A stretch of 28,610 bases of DNA from positions 1 through 28,610 of the forward strand of contig JAZLIT010000038.1 in the NCBI GenBank assembly GCA_045617525.1. Direction: 5' to 3'. Positions 17,062 to 24,449 of this stretch are shown here, piece by piece. A model generated the notes under the pieces. The model saw nothing but the letters and a program-made list of their open reading frames with translations. It did not search any database and was not told the origin of the DNA. Position numbers and translations under genes: made by a program. Position 1 is the first letter of the stretch. The number at the start of each line of letters is the position of its first letter. The DNA is from JAZLIT01 sp045617525. Lineage in GTDB: Bacteria > Bacillota > Bacilli > Bacillales_A > Planococcaceae.

Positions 17062-18333
17062 ATGTTCAAGACAATGGATGAATGTACGGATTTTATTTTT
17101 AAATTAAGGGCAAGTATGTATAAAGGGGAGCCCCTAGAATCATCGCGTATTATTTTGAAGGCGCTAGGTAATCCAGAAGCAAAGGCAAAATATATACACT
17201 TTGCAGGTTCCAACGGCAAGGGCTCTACATTAAATGCAACACGTGAAATTTTAATGGCGCATGGGTTAACTGTTGGCGCATTTATTTCTCCGCATTTAGA
17301 ACGTCCAAATGAGCGTGTGACGATTAATAAACAGGAAATTTCTGACGAGCAGTTTTTACTATATGCCAATCGTATAGCAGAGGTTGTGAATGAACAGCTT
17401 AAAGGTCAGTTCCCAAGCTTTTTTGAATTGATGACTATTATTGCATTTTTGCATTTTGCGCAAGAACAAGTAGATGTTGTTGTACTTGAAACAGGGATTG
17501 GCGGGCGACTAGATTCCACAAATGTTATCACACCTGAAGTGAGTGTGATTACGACGATTACATTAGAGCATACGGCAATGCTTGGGGATACATATGCCAA
17601 AGTTGCCTTTGAGAAGGCTGGTATTATTAAAGAAGGAAAGCCGGTAGTTATTGGCGTGAAAAACCTTGAGGCACGTGACATTTTAACGAAGCAGGCGCGA
17701 TTGAAAAATGCCCCATCATTTATTTTAGGCGAGACCATGTCAATTGAACCGAGTGGTGTGAAAACCTTTAATTATCATGGAGTGCAGTCATTTGAAATGC
17801 TATCGCTGACAATGAGTGGCCAACATCAAATGGAAAATGCAGCACTTGCGATTACAGCAGCGCAGCTTTATTTAGGTGAATTAAGCGAAGTGCTAGTACG
17901 CGAGGCGCTTGTCACAGCGAAGTGGGCTGGTCGCTTTGAGCTATTCGAGGAATCAATCATTTTGGACGGTGCACATAACTCAGAAGGAACAGCAGCACTT
18001 CTTGAAACGTTACAACGCGTGTATCCAAATAAGCGTTACCGCTTTATTTATGCAGCAATGGCGGATAAAGACCACGCTGTAAGTATTGGGATGATGGATA
18101 CGTTTGCTACGTATATTACGTTTACGCAGTTACCAATTCCTACTGCCATGCCAGCGCAGCAGCTTGCGCAGGTTTCGACACATAGTGCATGTCGCTATGA
18201 TGAAAATTGGCAGCGTGTTGTTAAAGAAGAGGTTGCCGCAGCCGCAGATGGAGAACTTGTAATTATAACAGGCTCACTTTATTTCATTGGAGAAGTACGG
18301 AACTTTTTATCCGGACAAGGGGGCAAGAGATGA
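17062..18333 (+). CDS. folC: folylpolyglutamate synthase / dihydrofolate synthase
   Basis: FolC adds L-glutamate to dihydropteroate and/or tetrahydrofolates in an ATP-dependent, Mur-ligase-like reaction. The P-loop is GSNGKGST from residue 49. The folate-binding ISPHL motif lies at 75-79, followed by NERVTI. ETGIGGRLDSTNVI and the EKAGIIK segment with the catalytic lysine are present, and the C-terminal domain shows DGAHN at residue 302 and a TGSLYFIGEV strand. With the ATG at 17062 (GTGAGGAG 8 nt upstream) the protein has 423 aa (about 430 in B. subtilis). A GTG at 17053 is possible but lies in the binding site. The stop overlaps the next folC-like gene by 4 nt. This is the more canonical of the two copies. 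Confidence 0.95.
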   Translation: MFKTMDECTDFIFKLRASMYKGEPLESSRIILKALGNPEAKAKYIHFAGSNGKGSTLNATREILMAHGLTVGAFISPHLERPNERVTINKQEISDEQFLLYANRIAEVVNEQLKGQFPSFFELMTIIAFLHFAQEQVDVVVLETGIGGRLDSTNVITPEVSVITTITLEHTAMLGDTYAKVAFEKAGIIKEGKPVVIGVKNLEARDILTKQARLKNAPSFILGETMSIEPSGVKTFNYHGVQSFEMLSLTMSGQHQMENAALAITAAQLYLGELSEVLVREALVTAKWAGRFELFEESIILDGAHNSEGTAALLETLQRVYPNKRYRFIYAAMADKDHAVSIGMMDTFATYITFTQLPIPTAMPAQQLAQVSTHSACRYDENWQRVVKEEVAAAADGELVIITGSLYFIGEVRNFLSGQGGKR

Positions 18334-19583
18334 TTCCTTTATTAGCGCATTATAAAGAGAAGTGGAAAGTGGAAAGTGAGCAAAGCATTAAGCCGGGCTT
18401 AACTGCAATTCGTGAGGCGATGATGCTACTTGGACACCCAGAGCAGGGGATGGCATATGTTCATATTGCAGGCACGAATGGTAAAGGGTCAACCCTTACA
18501 TTTATCGAAAAAATTGCATTAAATCATAAATTAAGTGTAGGAAAATTTATGTCACCCTGCATTGTGGATTTACATGACCAAATCCAAATCGACGAAACAC
18601 CGATTACACCAGCACAAGTAGATGCTATCTTTCAAGTAATGAAGGATGCGGGTTTAAGTGGGAAATTGACGGATTTTGAATTATTAACGTGTATTGCGCT
18701 CATTCACTTTAAAAATGAACATGTAAATTTAGTGCTTCTTGAAGCAGGCATGGGTGGACGCGAAGATAGCACAAATATTGTACTGCCGATTGTTTCGGTT
18801 ATTCCAACGATTGCTCTTGAGCATACGAATTACTTAGGAAACACAATTGAAGCAATTGCTTCACATAAAGCCGGTATTATTAAGGCAGGTCGTCCGGTCG
18901 TTTTAGGTGTGTTACCTAAAGAAGCGATGTGCATTATTCAGGAGGAGGCCTTTGCAAAGCAATCGCCTATATATGCATTGAATGATTATTTTAGTGTTGT
19001 CATGGAACATGAGGCAGAAATGTATCATTTGAATAAACAAGGCCTAAAAATGGGGCCGTTACAAAGGCAGTTACTCGGAAGACATCAAAAGGATAATATG
19101 GCAATCGCTATTACTGCATTTACCGAAGTTGCTAAAGCATTTGGAATGAAATTAAATGTAGAAGCGATTCAACTGGGTGTAAGTGAAGCCACGGTTCCAG
19201 GTCGCTTTGAGGAAGTATTGCCAGATGTTTACTTTGACGGTGCGCATAATCCAGCAAGTGTCGAAGCGTTGGCACATATGTTGCAAGAAAACTATGCAAA
19301 TAGGGACATCGAAATTGTGCTAGGCATACTCGCGGATAAAGATGTAGAAGCAGTGTTAACGTTACTACAGCCACTTGCGACCAAAATGATTTTCATCGAT
19401 GTGCCGAATGACCGTGCAATGCCAGCGCAAAAGATTGCAGCGCTTAGCACGCATCCGAATAAAACAGTCGTGTCTGACGTAGTTACGTTATTGCAACAAC
19501 CGATGAATGAAGGAACAATTCGTGTTGTAACAGGGTCACTATATTTACTCGCGGCAATCCGTTCTAATCTTAGAAAAATGTAG
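18330..19583 (+). CDS. folC: second FolC paralogue (Mur-ligase family folate synthase)
   Basis: This 417-residue protein is a diverged paralogue of the preceding FolC, translationally coupled to it through an ATGA overlap. It keeps the P-loop GTNGKGST (from residue 48), EAGMGGREDSTNIV, the KAGIIK lysine segment, DGAHN at residue 303, and the TGSLYLLAAI end. It departs from the family at the folate-binding loop: SPCI (residues 75-78, C77 in place of His) where canonical enzymes and the neighbour have SPHL, and HDQIQI in place of the usual ERI/ERV motif. The active site for ATP and glutamate ligation therefore looks intact while pterin recognition may differ. The two copies may divide dihydrofolate synthase and polyglutamylation activities, or this one may act on another substrate. 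Confidence 0.9.
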   Translation: MIPLLAHYKEKWKVESEQSIKPGLTAIREAMMLLGHPEQGMAYVHIAGTNGKGSTLTFIEKIALNHKLSVGKFMSPCIVDLHDQIQIDETPITPAQVDAIFQVMKDAGLSGKLTDFELLTCIALIHFKNEHVNLVLLEAGMGGREDSTNIVLPIVSVIPTIALEHTNYLGNTIEAIASHKAGIIKAGRPVVLGVLPKEAMCIIQEEAFAKQSPIYALNDYFSVVMEHEAEMYHLNKQGLKMGPLQRQLLGRHQKDNMAIAITAFTEVAKAFGMKLNVEAIQLGVSEATVPGRFEEVLPDVYFDGAHNPASVEALAHMLQENYANRDIEIVLGILADKDVEAVLTLLQPLATKMIFIDVPNDRAMPAQKIAALSTHPNKTVVSDVVTLLQQPMNEGTIRVVTGSLYLLAAIRSNLRKM

Positions 19584-19604
19584 AATAATAGCGAAAACTT
19601 TTTT

Positions 19605-19635
19605 AGGCGAAACGACATAAGTTTCGTCTTTTTTT
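19605..19635 (+). terminator. intrinsic terminator after the folC pair
   Basis: AGGCGAAAC (19605-19613) pairs with GTTTCGTCT (19621-19629), one G-U pair included, with a 7-nt loop and a T-run to 19635. It lies 22 nt after the stop of the second folC. Confidence 0.8.
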
Positions 19636-19675
19636 AATGAGTTTTTGTTACGGTTATGGTAGGGAGGGGTGCGAC

Positions 19676-20275
19676 TTGAAATTTCAACGATCAATTTGGA
19701 AATCGGGTGTTCTCGGTGCAATTATTATCGGAAGTCTAACTGGCTTACTAGGGTTCGGTCTTTTTATGGGAATTCTATTTTGGGCGGATTTTGAGGAAGG
19801 GGAGATTTCTGAACAGGTGGATGTTTTTCAGGAGCAGCCAGCTGTAGGGGATTCCGCACAATTTTATGCATTACAGCATGGCGTCTTTTCTTCACATGAT
19901 GCGGCGGCAGCCTTTATGAAGGATTTTTCACAGTTAAATTTGGCTGCAGTTGTGGAAGCTGAGGGGCAGTTTTATATTTGGTCGAAATTATCAGTAGAGA
20001 AGGGGTTACCTGAGCAAACGGTGCCTACATCTTTTTGGAAAGCAGTGACGATTGAGGCAGCAAATTGTGAGCAGCAAGCTACTCTATTAAAAGAACTTCA
20101 GGCACTTAATCAAAATAATTTAGTGAGTAAAAGTGAGATTTCTAAAAATGTACCAAATTATTGGGATCCGACCTTGCAAGCAATTGGCCAACTTTCTAGT
20201 CAGGTAGAGGTTTGGCGCGCTCATTTAGTGGCAACTGACATTGAACAAAAAGCATGCTTAAATTTAAAATTTTAG
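19676..20275 (+). CDS. short SpoIIB-like membrane protein with SPOR-like domain
   Basis: The 199-residue product starts at TTG 19676, set by GGGAGGGG six bases upstream; an earlier in-frame ATG at 19637 directly follows the terminator and has no binding site. A short basic N-terminus (KFQRSIWKSG) precedes one membrane helix at about residues 11-33. The rest is extracytoplasmic. Residues ~55-110 (FYALQHGVFSSHDAAAAFMKDF ... FYIWSKLS) have the spacing of a SPOR peptidoglycan-binding domain. The gene sits immediately before maf, exactly where B. subtilis has spoIIB (332 aa), a SPOR protein that helps localise engulfment machinery at the sporulation septum. A shortened SpoIIB orthologue is the best guess; another SPOR-family septal protein is possible. 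Confidence 0.6.
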   Translation: MKFQRSIWKSGVLGAIIIGSLTGLLGFGLFMGILFWADFEEGEISEQVDVFQEQPAVGDSAQFYALQHGVFSSHDAAAAFMKDFSQLNLAAVVEAEGQFYIWSKLSVEKGLPEQTVPTSFWKAVTIEAANCEQQATLLKELQALNQNNLVSKSEISKNVPNYWDPTLQAIGQLSSQVEVWRAHLVATDIEQKACLNLKF

Positions 20276-20308
20276 CTTTTTTTCTTCGTTTTTGTGGGAC
20301 AAGCACAT

Positions 20309-20337
20309 TTTTCAAAAGGCTTGAATTAAGCTATGAT
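20309..20337 (+). promoter_or_regulatory. candidate sigma-A promoter of maf-radC
   Basis: TTTTCA (20309-20314), a 17-nt spacer and TATGAT (20332-20337) form a moderate vegetative match. The start site would fall near 20344, at the edge of the GGGAGG binding site of maf, so the leader would be unusually short. Evidence is weak. Confidence 0.35.
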
Positions 20338-20357
20338 AGTGCTTGGGAGGAATGGAT

Positions 20358-20945
20358 ATGAACTTTAAAACGCAGGAGTCATTCGTGCTAGCTTCGGCAT
20401 CACCACGTAGAAAAGAGTTATTTGAAATACTTGGCCTTGATTTTAAAATCGTTACGAGCGACGTAGAAGAAACAAGTGTAGAATTTAAAAATGACATGCA
20501 GTATGTTCGCGATGTTGCGCTATTGAAGACAAGGGATATTGCAAATAAGATGGATGGACATACCATTATTGGTGCGGATACAATCGTTTCGTTTGAAGGA
20601 CGTCTTTTACATAAGCCGAAAACACATGAGGAGGCGATTTTGCATTTACATGCGCTAAGAGGACAAACCCATGCAGTCCTAACAGCAGTCGCAATCATAG
20701 ATAAAGACGGTAATGAAAATACGTTGGTTGAAAAAACGATCGTTCGATTTAAACAGGTTTCAGATGCACTTATTGAGGCCTATGTAAGTTCGGGTGATCC
20801 GTTTGATAAGGCGGGTGGCTATGGTATCCAAACAAGCGGTGCGTTATTAGTGGATCAAATTGAGGGAGATTACAACAATGTGGTCGGATTGCCGATCGCT
20901 TCGTTAGCAGAGCAATTACTTACTTTAAATTTAATCACTATTTAA
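20358..20945 (+). CDS. maf: Maf-family nucleotide pyrophosphatase / septum-formation inhibitor
   Basis: Maf proteins hydrolyse non-canonical or pyrimidine nucleoside triphosphates to monophosphates and, in B. subtilis, inhibit septation when overproduced. The signature SFVLASASPRRKELFEI lies at residues ~8-24, followed by the conserved VEETSVEF loop and IGADTIVSFEGRLLHKPKTHEEA, whose Asp is catalytic. DKAGGYGIQTSGALLVDQIEGDYNNVVGLPI closes the fold. The ATG at 20358 lies 7 nt after GGGAGG and gives 195 aa (189 in B. subtilis). radC follows 13 nt after the stop, so the two are likely co-transcribed. Confidence 0.95.
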   Translation: MNFKTQESFVLASASPRRKELFEILGLDFKIVTSDVEETSVEFKNDMQYVRDVALLKTRDIANKMDGHTIIGADTIVSFEGRLLHKPKTHEEAILHLHALRGQTHAVLTAVAIIDKDGNENTLVEKTIVRFKQVSDALIEAYVSSGDPFDKAGGYGIQTSGALLVDQIEGDYNNVVGLPIASLAEQLLTLNLITI

Positions 20946-20958
20946 AGGAGGCATATGC

Positions 20959-21453
20959 TTGTCAATGTCAATAGTATCTCAATTACGCATGCGAGAGGTG
21001 CATGAAGCGGACCGTCCGAGAGAGCGTTTTTTACGCCAAGGTCCTGAAAGTCTTTCGAATCAAGAATTATTAGCAATTTTACTGCGTACGGGCACAAAAG
21101 AAGAGTCTGTTTTAACACTTGCAAATCGTATTTTAGTGCAATTTGAGAAGCTCCATGCATTAAAGCATGCGACAGTAGAAGAAATGATTGAAATTAAAGG
21201 TGTGGGTGAAGCGAAGGCGATTCAGATTTTAGCGGCGATCGAGCTAGGAAAACGTTTAGCACAAAAAGAAATGGATAGTAAATATACAATTCGCTCCCCT
21301 GAGGATGCGGCTCATTTTTTAATGCCGGAAATGACATCCTTGCAACAAGAAAATTTTGTGGCACTATTTTTAAATGTGAAAAATCAAATTGTGCATAAAC
21401 AAACGATTTTTGTGGGGAGTTTAAATGCGTCAATAGTGCATCCACGAGAAATA
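20959..21453 (+). CDS. radC: radC, 5' exon (residues 1-165) interrupted by group II intron
   Basis: This segment encodes the N-terminal UPF0758/RadC part: residues 10-45 (MREVHEADRPRERFLRQGPE), the helix-hairpin-helix stretch IEIKGVGEAKAIQILAAIELGKRL, and the first half of the JAMM-like domain (ENFVALFLNVKNQIV ... FVGSLNASIVHPREI). The start is TTG at 20959, 7 nt after AAAGGAGG. The exon ends on a codon boundary after ATA (Ile). Reading on into the intron adds V-R-P and then a TAA at 21463-21465, so without splicing only a truncated protein results, lacking the HNHPSG metal motif. Joined to 23937-24140 it gives a 232-residue RadC, matching the roughly 231 aa of B. subtilis. RadC's exact biochemical role is unsettled despite its DNA-repair name. 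Confidence 0.92.
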
Positions 21454-22019
21454 GTGCGCCCATAAGGGTTTACAAGGAATCTGCTTATCGCATAGCAGTA
21501 GGGAAATATCACAAGCTAGTACCCTATCATCAGCCAACTTATCTGAAAGGGAAACCAAACAGGGAGTGTAGCATGTTGGAAAAGCCATAAGTTACTTAAT
21601 GACCAAAGTACGACTGAATGGCGAGATGAACTGTATGAACAAGGATAAAAGCTAAACTGCTTGAATGATAGCTCAAGGGGGACTACGGGGACCTTTAGCG
21701 GGAGGTCATGATTTACGCTATTTGAAATGTGCATTGTTCTTAAAGATTTCGAGGATGATGAAGTGATACCATTTCACCCAACTTTCGTATAAAAGTAACG
21801 AGCGAACGTCATATCCGATATCATACATTCGAATTGTCCTTATAAATCTAAATGGGGATTACCTAAGTCAGAACGCCAAATGGGCTATGTGTATAAGGCA
21901 CTGAATATCTGATATGGTAACGGAGCTCTCGTAGTAGTCCGAGCTAGGGAAAGCCTAGTACATGGCGAAGGGGAGCAGTTTACAATGTTAATACAAAATT
22001 GGGAAGGAGCGGAGGCTCT

Positions 22020-23831
22020 ATGAGAATTCCGAAAGTAGTATTAAATCGTTTAACGACCAAAGCAAAAGAAGAAGAGTACGTATTTGAACGACTGTATCGC
22101 AATCTGTATAACAAAGAATTTTATTATGAAGCCTATGCAAAGTTGTATAAAAATAAGGGCAGTAATACAAAAGGCATTAACAATGACACCATTGATGGTA
22201 TGAGTGAAAAACGTATCGAAAAACTGATTGAAATACTAAAGAATCAAACGTATCAGCCAAATCCAGTTAGGCGAACGTATATTCCGAAGAAAAATGGAAA
22301 AACGAGACCACTAGGCATTCCAACGTTTGATGATAAATTAGTGCAAGAAGTAGCTCGACGTATACTTGAAAGCATCTATGAACCGCAATTTTCAGTTCAT
22401 TCACATGGATTTAGACCAAATTTAAGCTGTCATACGGCATTAAAAGAAATTCGTAATACCTTTACAGGGACAAGATGGTTTATTGAAGGAGATATTAAGG
22501 GCTTTTTTGATAACATTGACCATCATGTACTAATAGGGATTTTAAGAAGAAAAATTCATGATGAAAGATTTATTAACTTGATTTGGAAATTTTTGCGAGC
22601 AGGCTACGTAGAAGATTGGGTATTTCACAAGACGTATAGTGGTGCACCACAGGGCGGAATTATTAGTCCGTTATTGTCGAATATTTATTTAAATGAACTC
22701 GACCAATATGTGGAGCAATATATTGAAAGCTATAATAAAGGTGATAAACGTACACATAACTTGACGTATCATAATCTTGCTTCAAAAATCGCTAAAAGAA
22801 AAAGTAATAATAAGTGTGACTGGTCTAATCTAACAGAAGAACAAAAACAAGAGCGGCTAAAAGAATTGAAGATGCTCTATAAAGAACTACAAAGTCATGA
22901 CAGTAAAGACCTTTTTGACCCGAATTACCGACGATTAAAATATGTCCGTTATGCAGATGATTTTATACTCGGTGTTATCGGTAGTAAAAAAGAAGCCGAA
23001 GAAATAAAACATGATTTGAAAATGTTCTTAAAGGAGCATTTGAAATTAGAGTTAAGTGATGAAAAGACATTAATTACGCACAGCAAAGAAAATGCCCGTT
23101 TTCTAAGCTATGATATTCGTGTAGTTCGAGATTGGCATCGCATGAAAATGCCGAACGGAACGAAAAAACGAAAGTTCAATTATCAAACAAAGCTATTCGT
23201 TCCTCACAAAAAATATATCCAAAAACTTGTACAACTAAATGCGTTAAAAATAGGACCGAATAATGGTTGGAAGCCCATCCATCGTCCTTACTTAGTGCAT
23301 AACGATGACCTAGAAATTATTCGCACGTATAATGAAGAGATAGAAGGATATTACAATTATTACCGCTTAGCGAGTAATGTACATGTATTACAGTCCTTCC
23401 GTCAAACAATGAAATACAGCATGATTAAGACTTATGCGAATAAATACAAAAGTACCGTCAGCAAAATCATTTCAAAACACAAAATTAACGGGAAATTCGG
23501 TGTTCGTTATGATACAAAAGAAGGTCCGAGAATTGCTTATTTTACCGAGCAACTAATGGAAAAAAACGATGCAATAAAACAACCAACAGTCGATTTAGTA
23601 GAAAATACACTCATCTTTTCAGGGCGAACAAGTCTAATTGACCGACTACTTGCCGAAAAATGCGAATGGTGTGGTGCAACGGGAACACCACTTGAAATGC
23701 ATCACATTCATAAACTAAAGGATTTAAAAGGTAAGAAAATGTGGGAGCAAAGAATGATTGCCCGAAGAAGAAAAACGATGGCGTTATGTGTATCGTGTCA
23801 TCACGATTTGCATAATGGAAAGTTAGATTAA
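22020..23831 (+). CDS. ltrA: group II intron-encoded protein: reverse transcriptase / maturase / HNH endonuclease
   Basis: This is the intron's multifunctional protein, which aids splicing and drives retrohoming. The RT domain covers residues ~30-390: KNGKTRPLGIPTFDDKLVQE, HGFRPNLSCHTAL, the YSGAPQGGIISPLLSNIYL block, and the catalytic YADD at residues 311-314. A maturase X/thumb region follows (~400-530). The C-terminus is an HNH endonuclease with CEWC from residue 548, LEMHHIHKL, and CVSCHHDLHNG near the end. All key residues are present and no frameshift is visible. The ATG at 22020 has AAGGAG and GGAGG just upstream and gives 603 aa; a TTG seven codons earlier is less likely. A 12-codon reading frame (21985-22023) with its own AAGGGGAG ends in ATGA at this start, suggesting coupled translation. 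Confidence 0.96.
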   Translation: MRIPKVVLNRLTTKAKEEEYVFERLYRNLYNKEFYYEAYAKLYKNKGSNTKGINNDTIDGMSEKRIEKLIEILKNQTYQPNPVRRTYIPKKNGKTRPLGIPTFDDKLVQEVARRILESIYEPQFSVHSHGFRPNLSCHTALKEIRNTFTGTRWFIEGDIKGFFDNIDHHVLIGILRRKIHDERFINLIWKFLRAGYVEDWVFHKTYSGAPQGGIISPLLSNIYLNELDQYVEQYIESYNKGDKRTHNLTYHNLASKIAKRKSNNKCDWSNLTEEQKQERLKELKMLYKELQSHDSKDLFDPNYRRLKYVRYADDFILGVIGSKKEAEEIKHDLKMFLKEHLKLELSDEKTLITHSKENARFLSYDIRVVRDWHRMKMPNGTKKRKFNYQTKLFVPHKKYIQKLVQLNALKIGPNNGWKPIHRPYLVHNDDLEIIRTYNEEIEGYYNYYRLASNVHVLQSFRQTMKYSMIKTYANKYKSTVSKIISKHKINGKFGVRYDTKEGPRIAYFTEQLMEKNDAIKQPTVDLVENTLIFSGRTSLIDRLLAEKCEWCGATGTPLEMHHIHKLKDLKGKKMWEQRMIARRRKTMALCVSCHHDLHNGKLD

Positions 23832-23841
23832 AGTAAATGGA

Positions 23842-23875
23842 AAGCCGTATACTCTGAGAGGAGTACGTACGGTTT
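23842..23875 (+). ncRNA. group II intron domain V
   Basis: AAGCCGT (23842-23848) pairs with ACGGTTT (23869-23875) with one G-U pair, then a two-base bulge region, then ACTCT/GGAGT closed by a GAGA (GNRA) tetraloop. The total is 34 nt, the canonical length. The catalytic AGC triad is at 23843-23845. Domain VI must lie in 23876-23936; I could not place its branch-point adenosine with confidence. Confidence 0.88.
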
Positions 23876-23936
23876 GGAGGGAAGTTCTTGGAAACCTCGT
23901 CTAGTAATAGACAAAGGCGCTGGGGGCTTACCCTAC

Positions 23937-24140
23937 TTTCGAGAAGCAATTAGACGCTCAGCAGCATCCATTTTAGTGGCGCACAATCATCCTTCAGGAA
24001 ATCCGACACCTTCACCAGAGGATATCGATGTCACAAAACGTTTAATAGAAGCAGGATTAATTGTTGGGATAGAATTAATAGATCACATTATCATAGGTGA
24101 TCACCAATTTATTAGTTTGAAAGAAAAAGGCTATGTTTAA
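23937..24140 (+). CDS. radC: radC, 3' exon (residues 166-232)
   Basis: This exon resumes the RadC frame with FREAIRRSAASI and contains the JAMM-like metal-binding signature HNHPSGNPTPSPEDID, then LIDHIIIGDHQFISLKEKGYV to the stop. The putative metal-binding histidines and aspartate are therefore all downstream of the intron. An open frame continues upstream into intron sequence as far as 23874, but that part is domain V/VI RNA and not RadC. A terminator follows 17 nt after the stop. Confidence 0.93.
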   Translation, partial: FREAIRRSAASILVAHNHPSGNPTPSPEDIDVTKRLIEAGLIVGIELIDHIIIGDHQFISLKEKGYV

Positions 24141-24157
24141 TAAAAAATAGATAAGTA

Positions 24158-24211
24158 AAACTACGTTAAAGTCGGGTGAAATTTTTTCGATTTTTTAACG
24201 TAGTTTTTTTG
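24158..24211 (+). terminator. intrinsic terminator of maf-radC
   Basis: AAAACTACGTTAAA (24158-24171) pairs perfectly (14 bp) with 24195-24208, with a 23-nt loop and a T tail. It separates radC from the mre-min genes. Confidence 0.88.
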
Positions 24212-24449
24212 CAACATTTTTGGATTCATTTCGTCATGTATGAGGGATGAGGGTCTTGTTATTCATACAAAAATTTCATGGAAAACGTAAAATTTTTACA
24301 TAGATGTTACTTTAGAATGAAAAATACATATGAATCTAGCATAAATCCTAATTGTTCCACTATAAATTTTGGATTTTATCCGCTATAATAAAGCGTATGA
24401 TTTAAAATAGCAACTTAAGTATGGCTTTAATGGAAAGGGAGAACACAAC
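24212..24449 (+). promoter_or_regulatory. mreB upstream region
   Basis: This 238-nt gap holds no gene I can support. A perfect TATAAT lies at 24384-24389, a probable -10 box 60 nt before mreB, but no good -35 box sits 16-18 nt upstream of it (TATAAA at 24361-24366). The region is AT-rich, with no hairpin of note. Confidence 0.4.

Larger units (their letters stand above)
21454..23936 (+). mobile_element. group II intron inserted in radC (2483 nt)
   Basis: The 5' end GTGCGCCC is a typical bacterial group II intron start. The 3' end is CCCTAC, matching the usual CTAY ending. A 34-nt domain V lies at 23842-23875 and a complete maturase is encoded within. Boundaries were fixed by protein continuity: ...HPREI joins FREAIRRSAASI exactly as in RadC. 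The insertion site is GAGAAATA / TTTCGAGAAG. Conserved intron core strings also appear in the 5' RNA half, such as CGTAGTAGTCCGAGC and GGCGAAGGGGAGCAG at about 21930-21977. The sequence type with an HNH-bearing maturase suggests a IIB, chloroplast-like or related class; class is uncertain. The only EBS1 candidate found is a 5-bp match (TATTT at 21719-21723 with IBS1 AAATA), which is weak. The intron lies in the sense orientation, as required for splicing from the mRNA. Confidence 0.95.

Noticed and set aside
19637..19675. earlier ATG for the SpoIIB-like protein
   Set aside because: It directly follows a terminator T-run with no binding site; the TTG at 19676 has a strong GGGAGGGG.
20959..21465. 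radC read as a truncated pseudogene ending at 21465
   Set aside because: The stop lies inside a group II intron. The remaining RadC sequence resumes in frame after the intron, so the gene is split, not dead.
23874..23936. upstream extension of the radC 3' part as an independent protein start
   Set aside because: These bases are intron domain V/VI sequence and the encoded residues do not resemble RadC.
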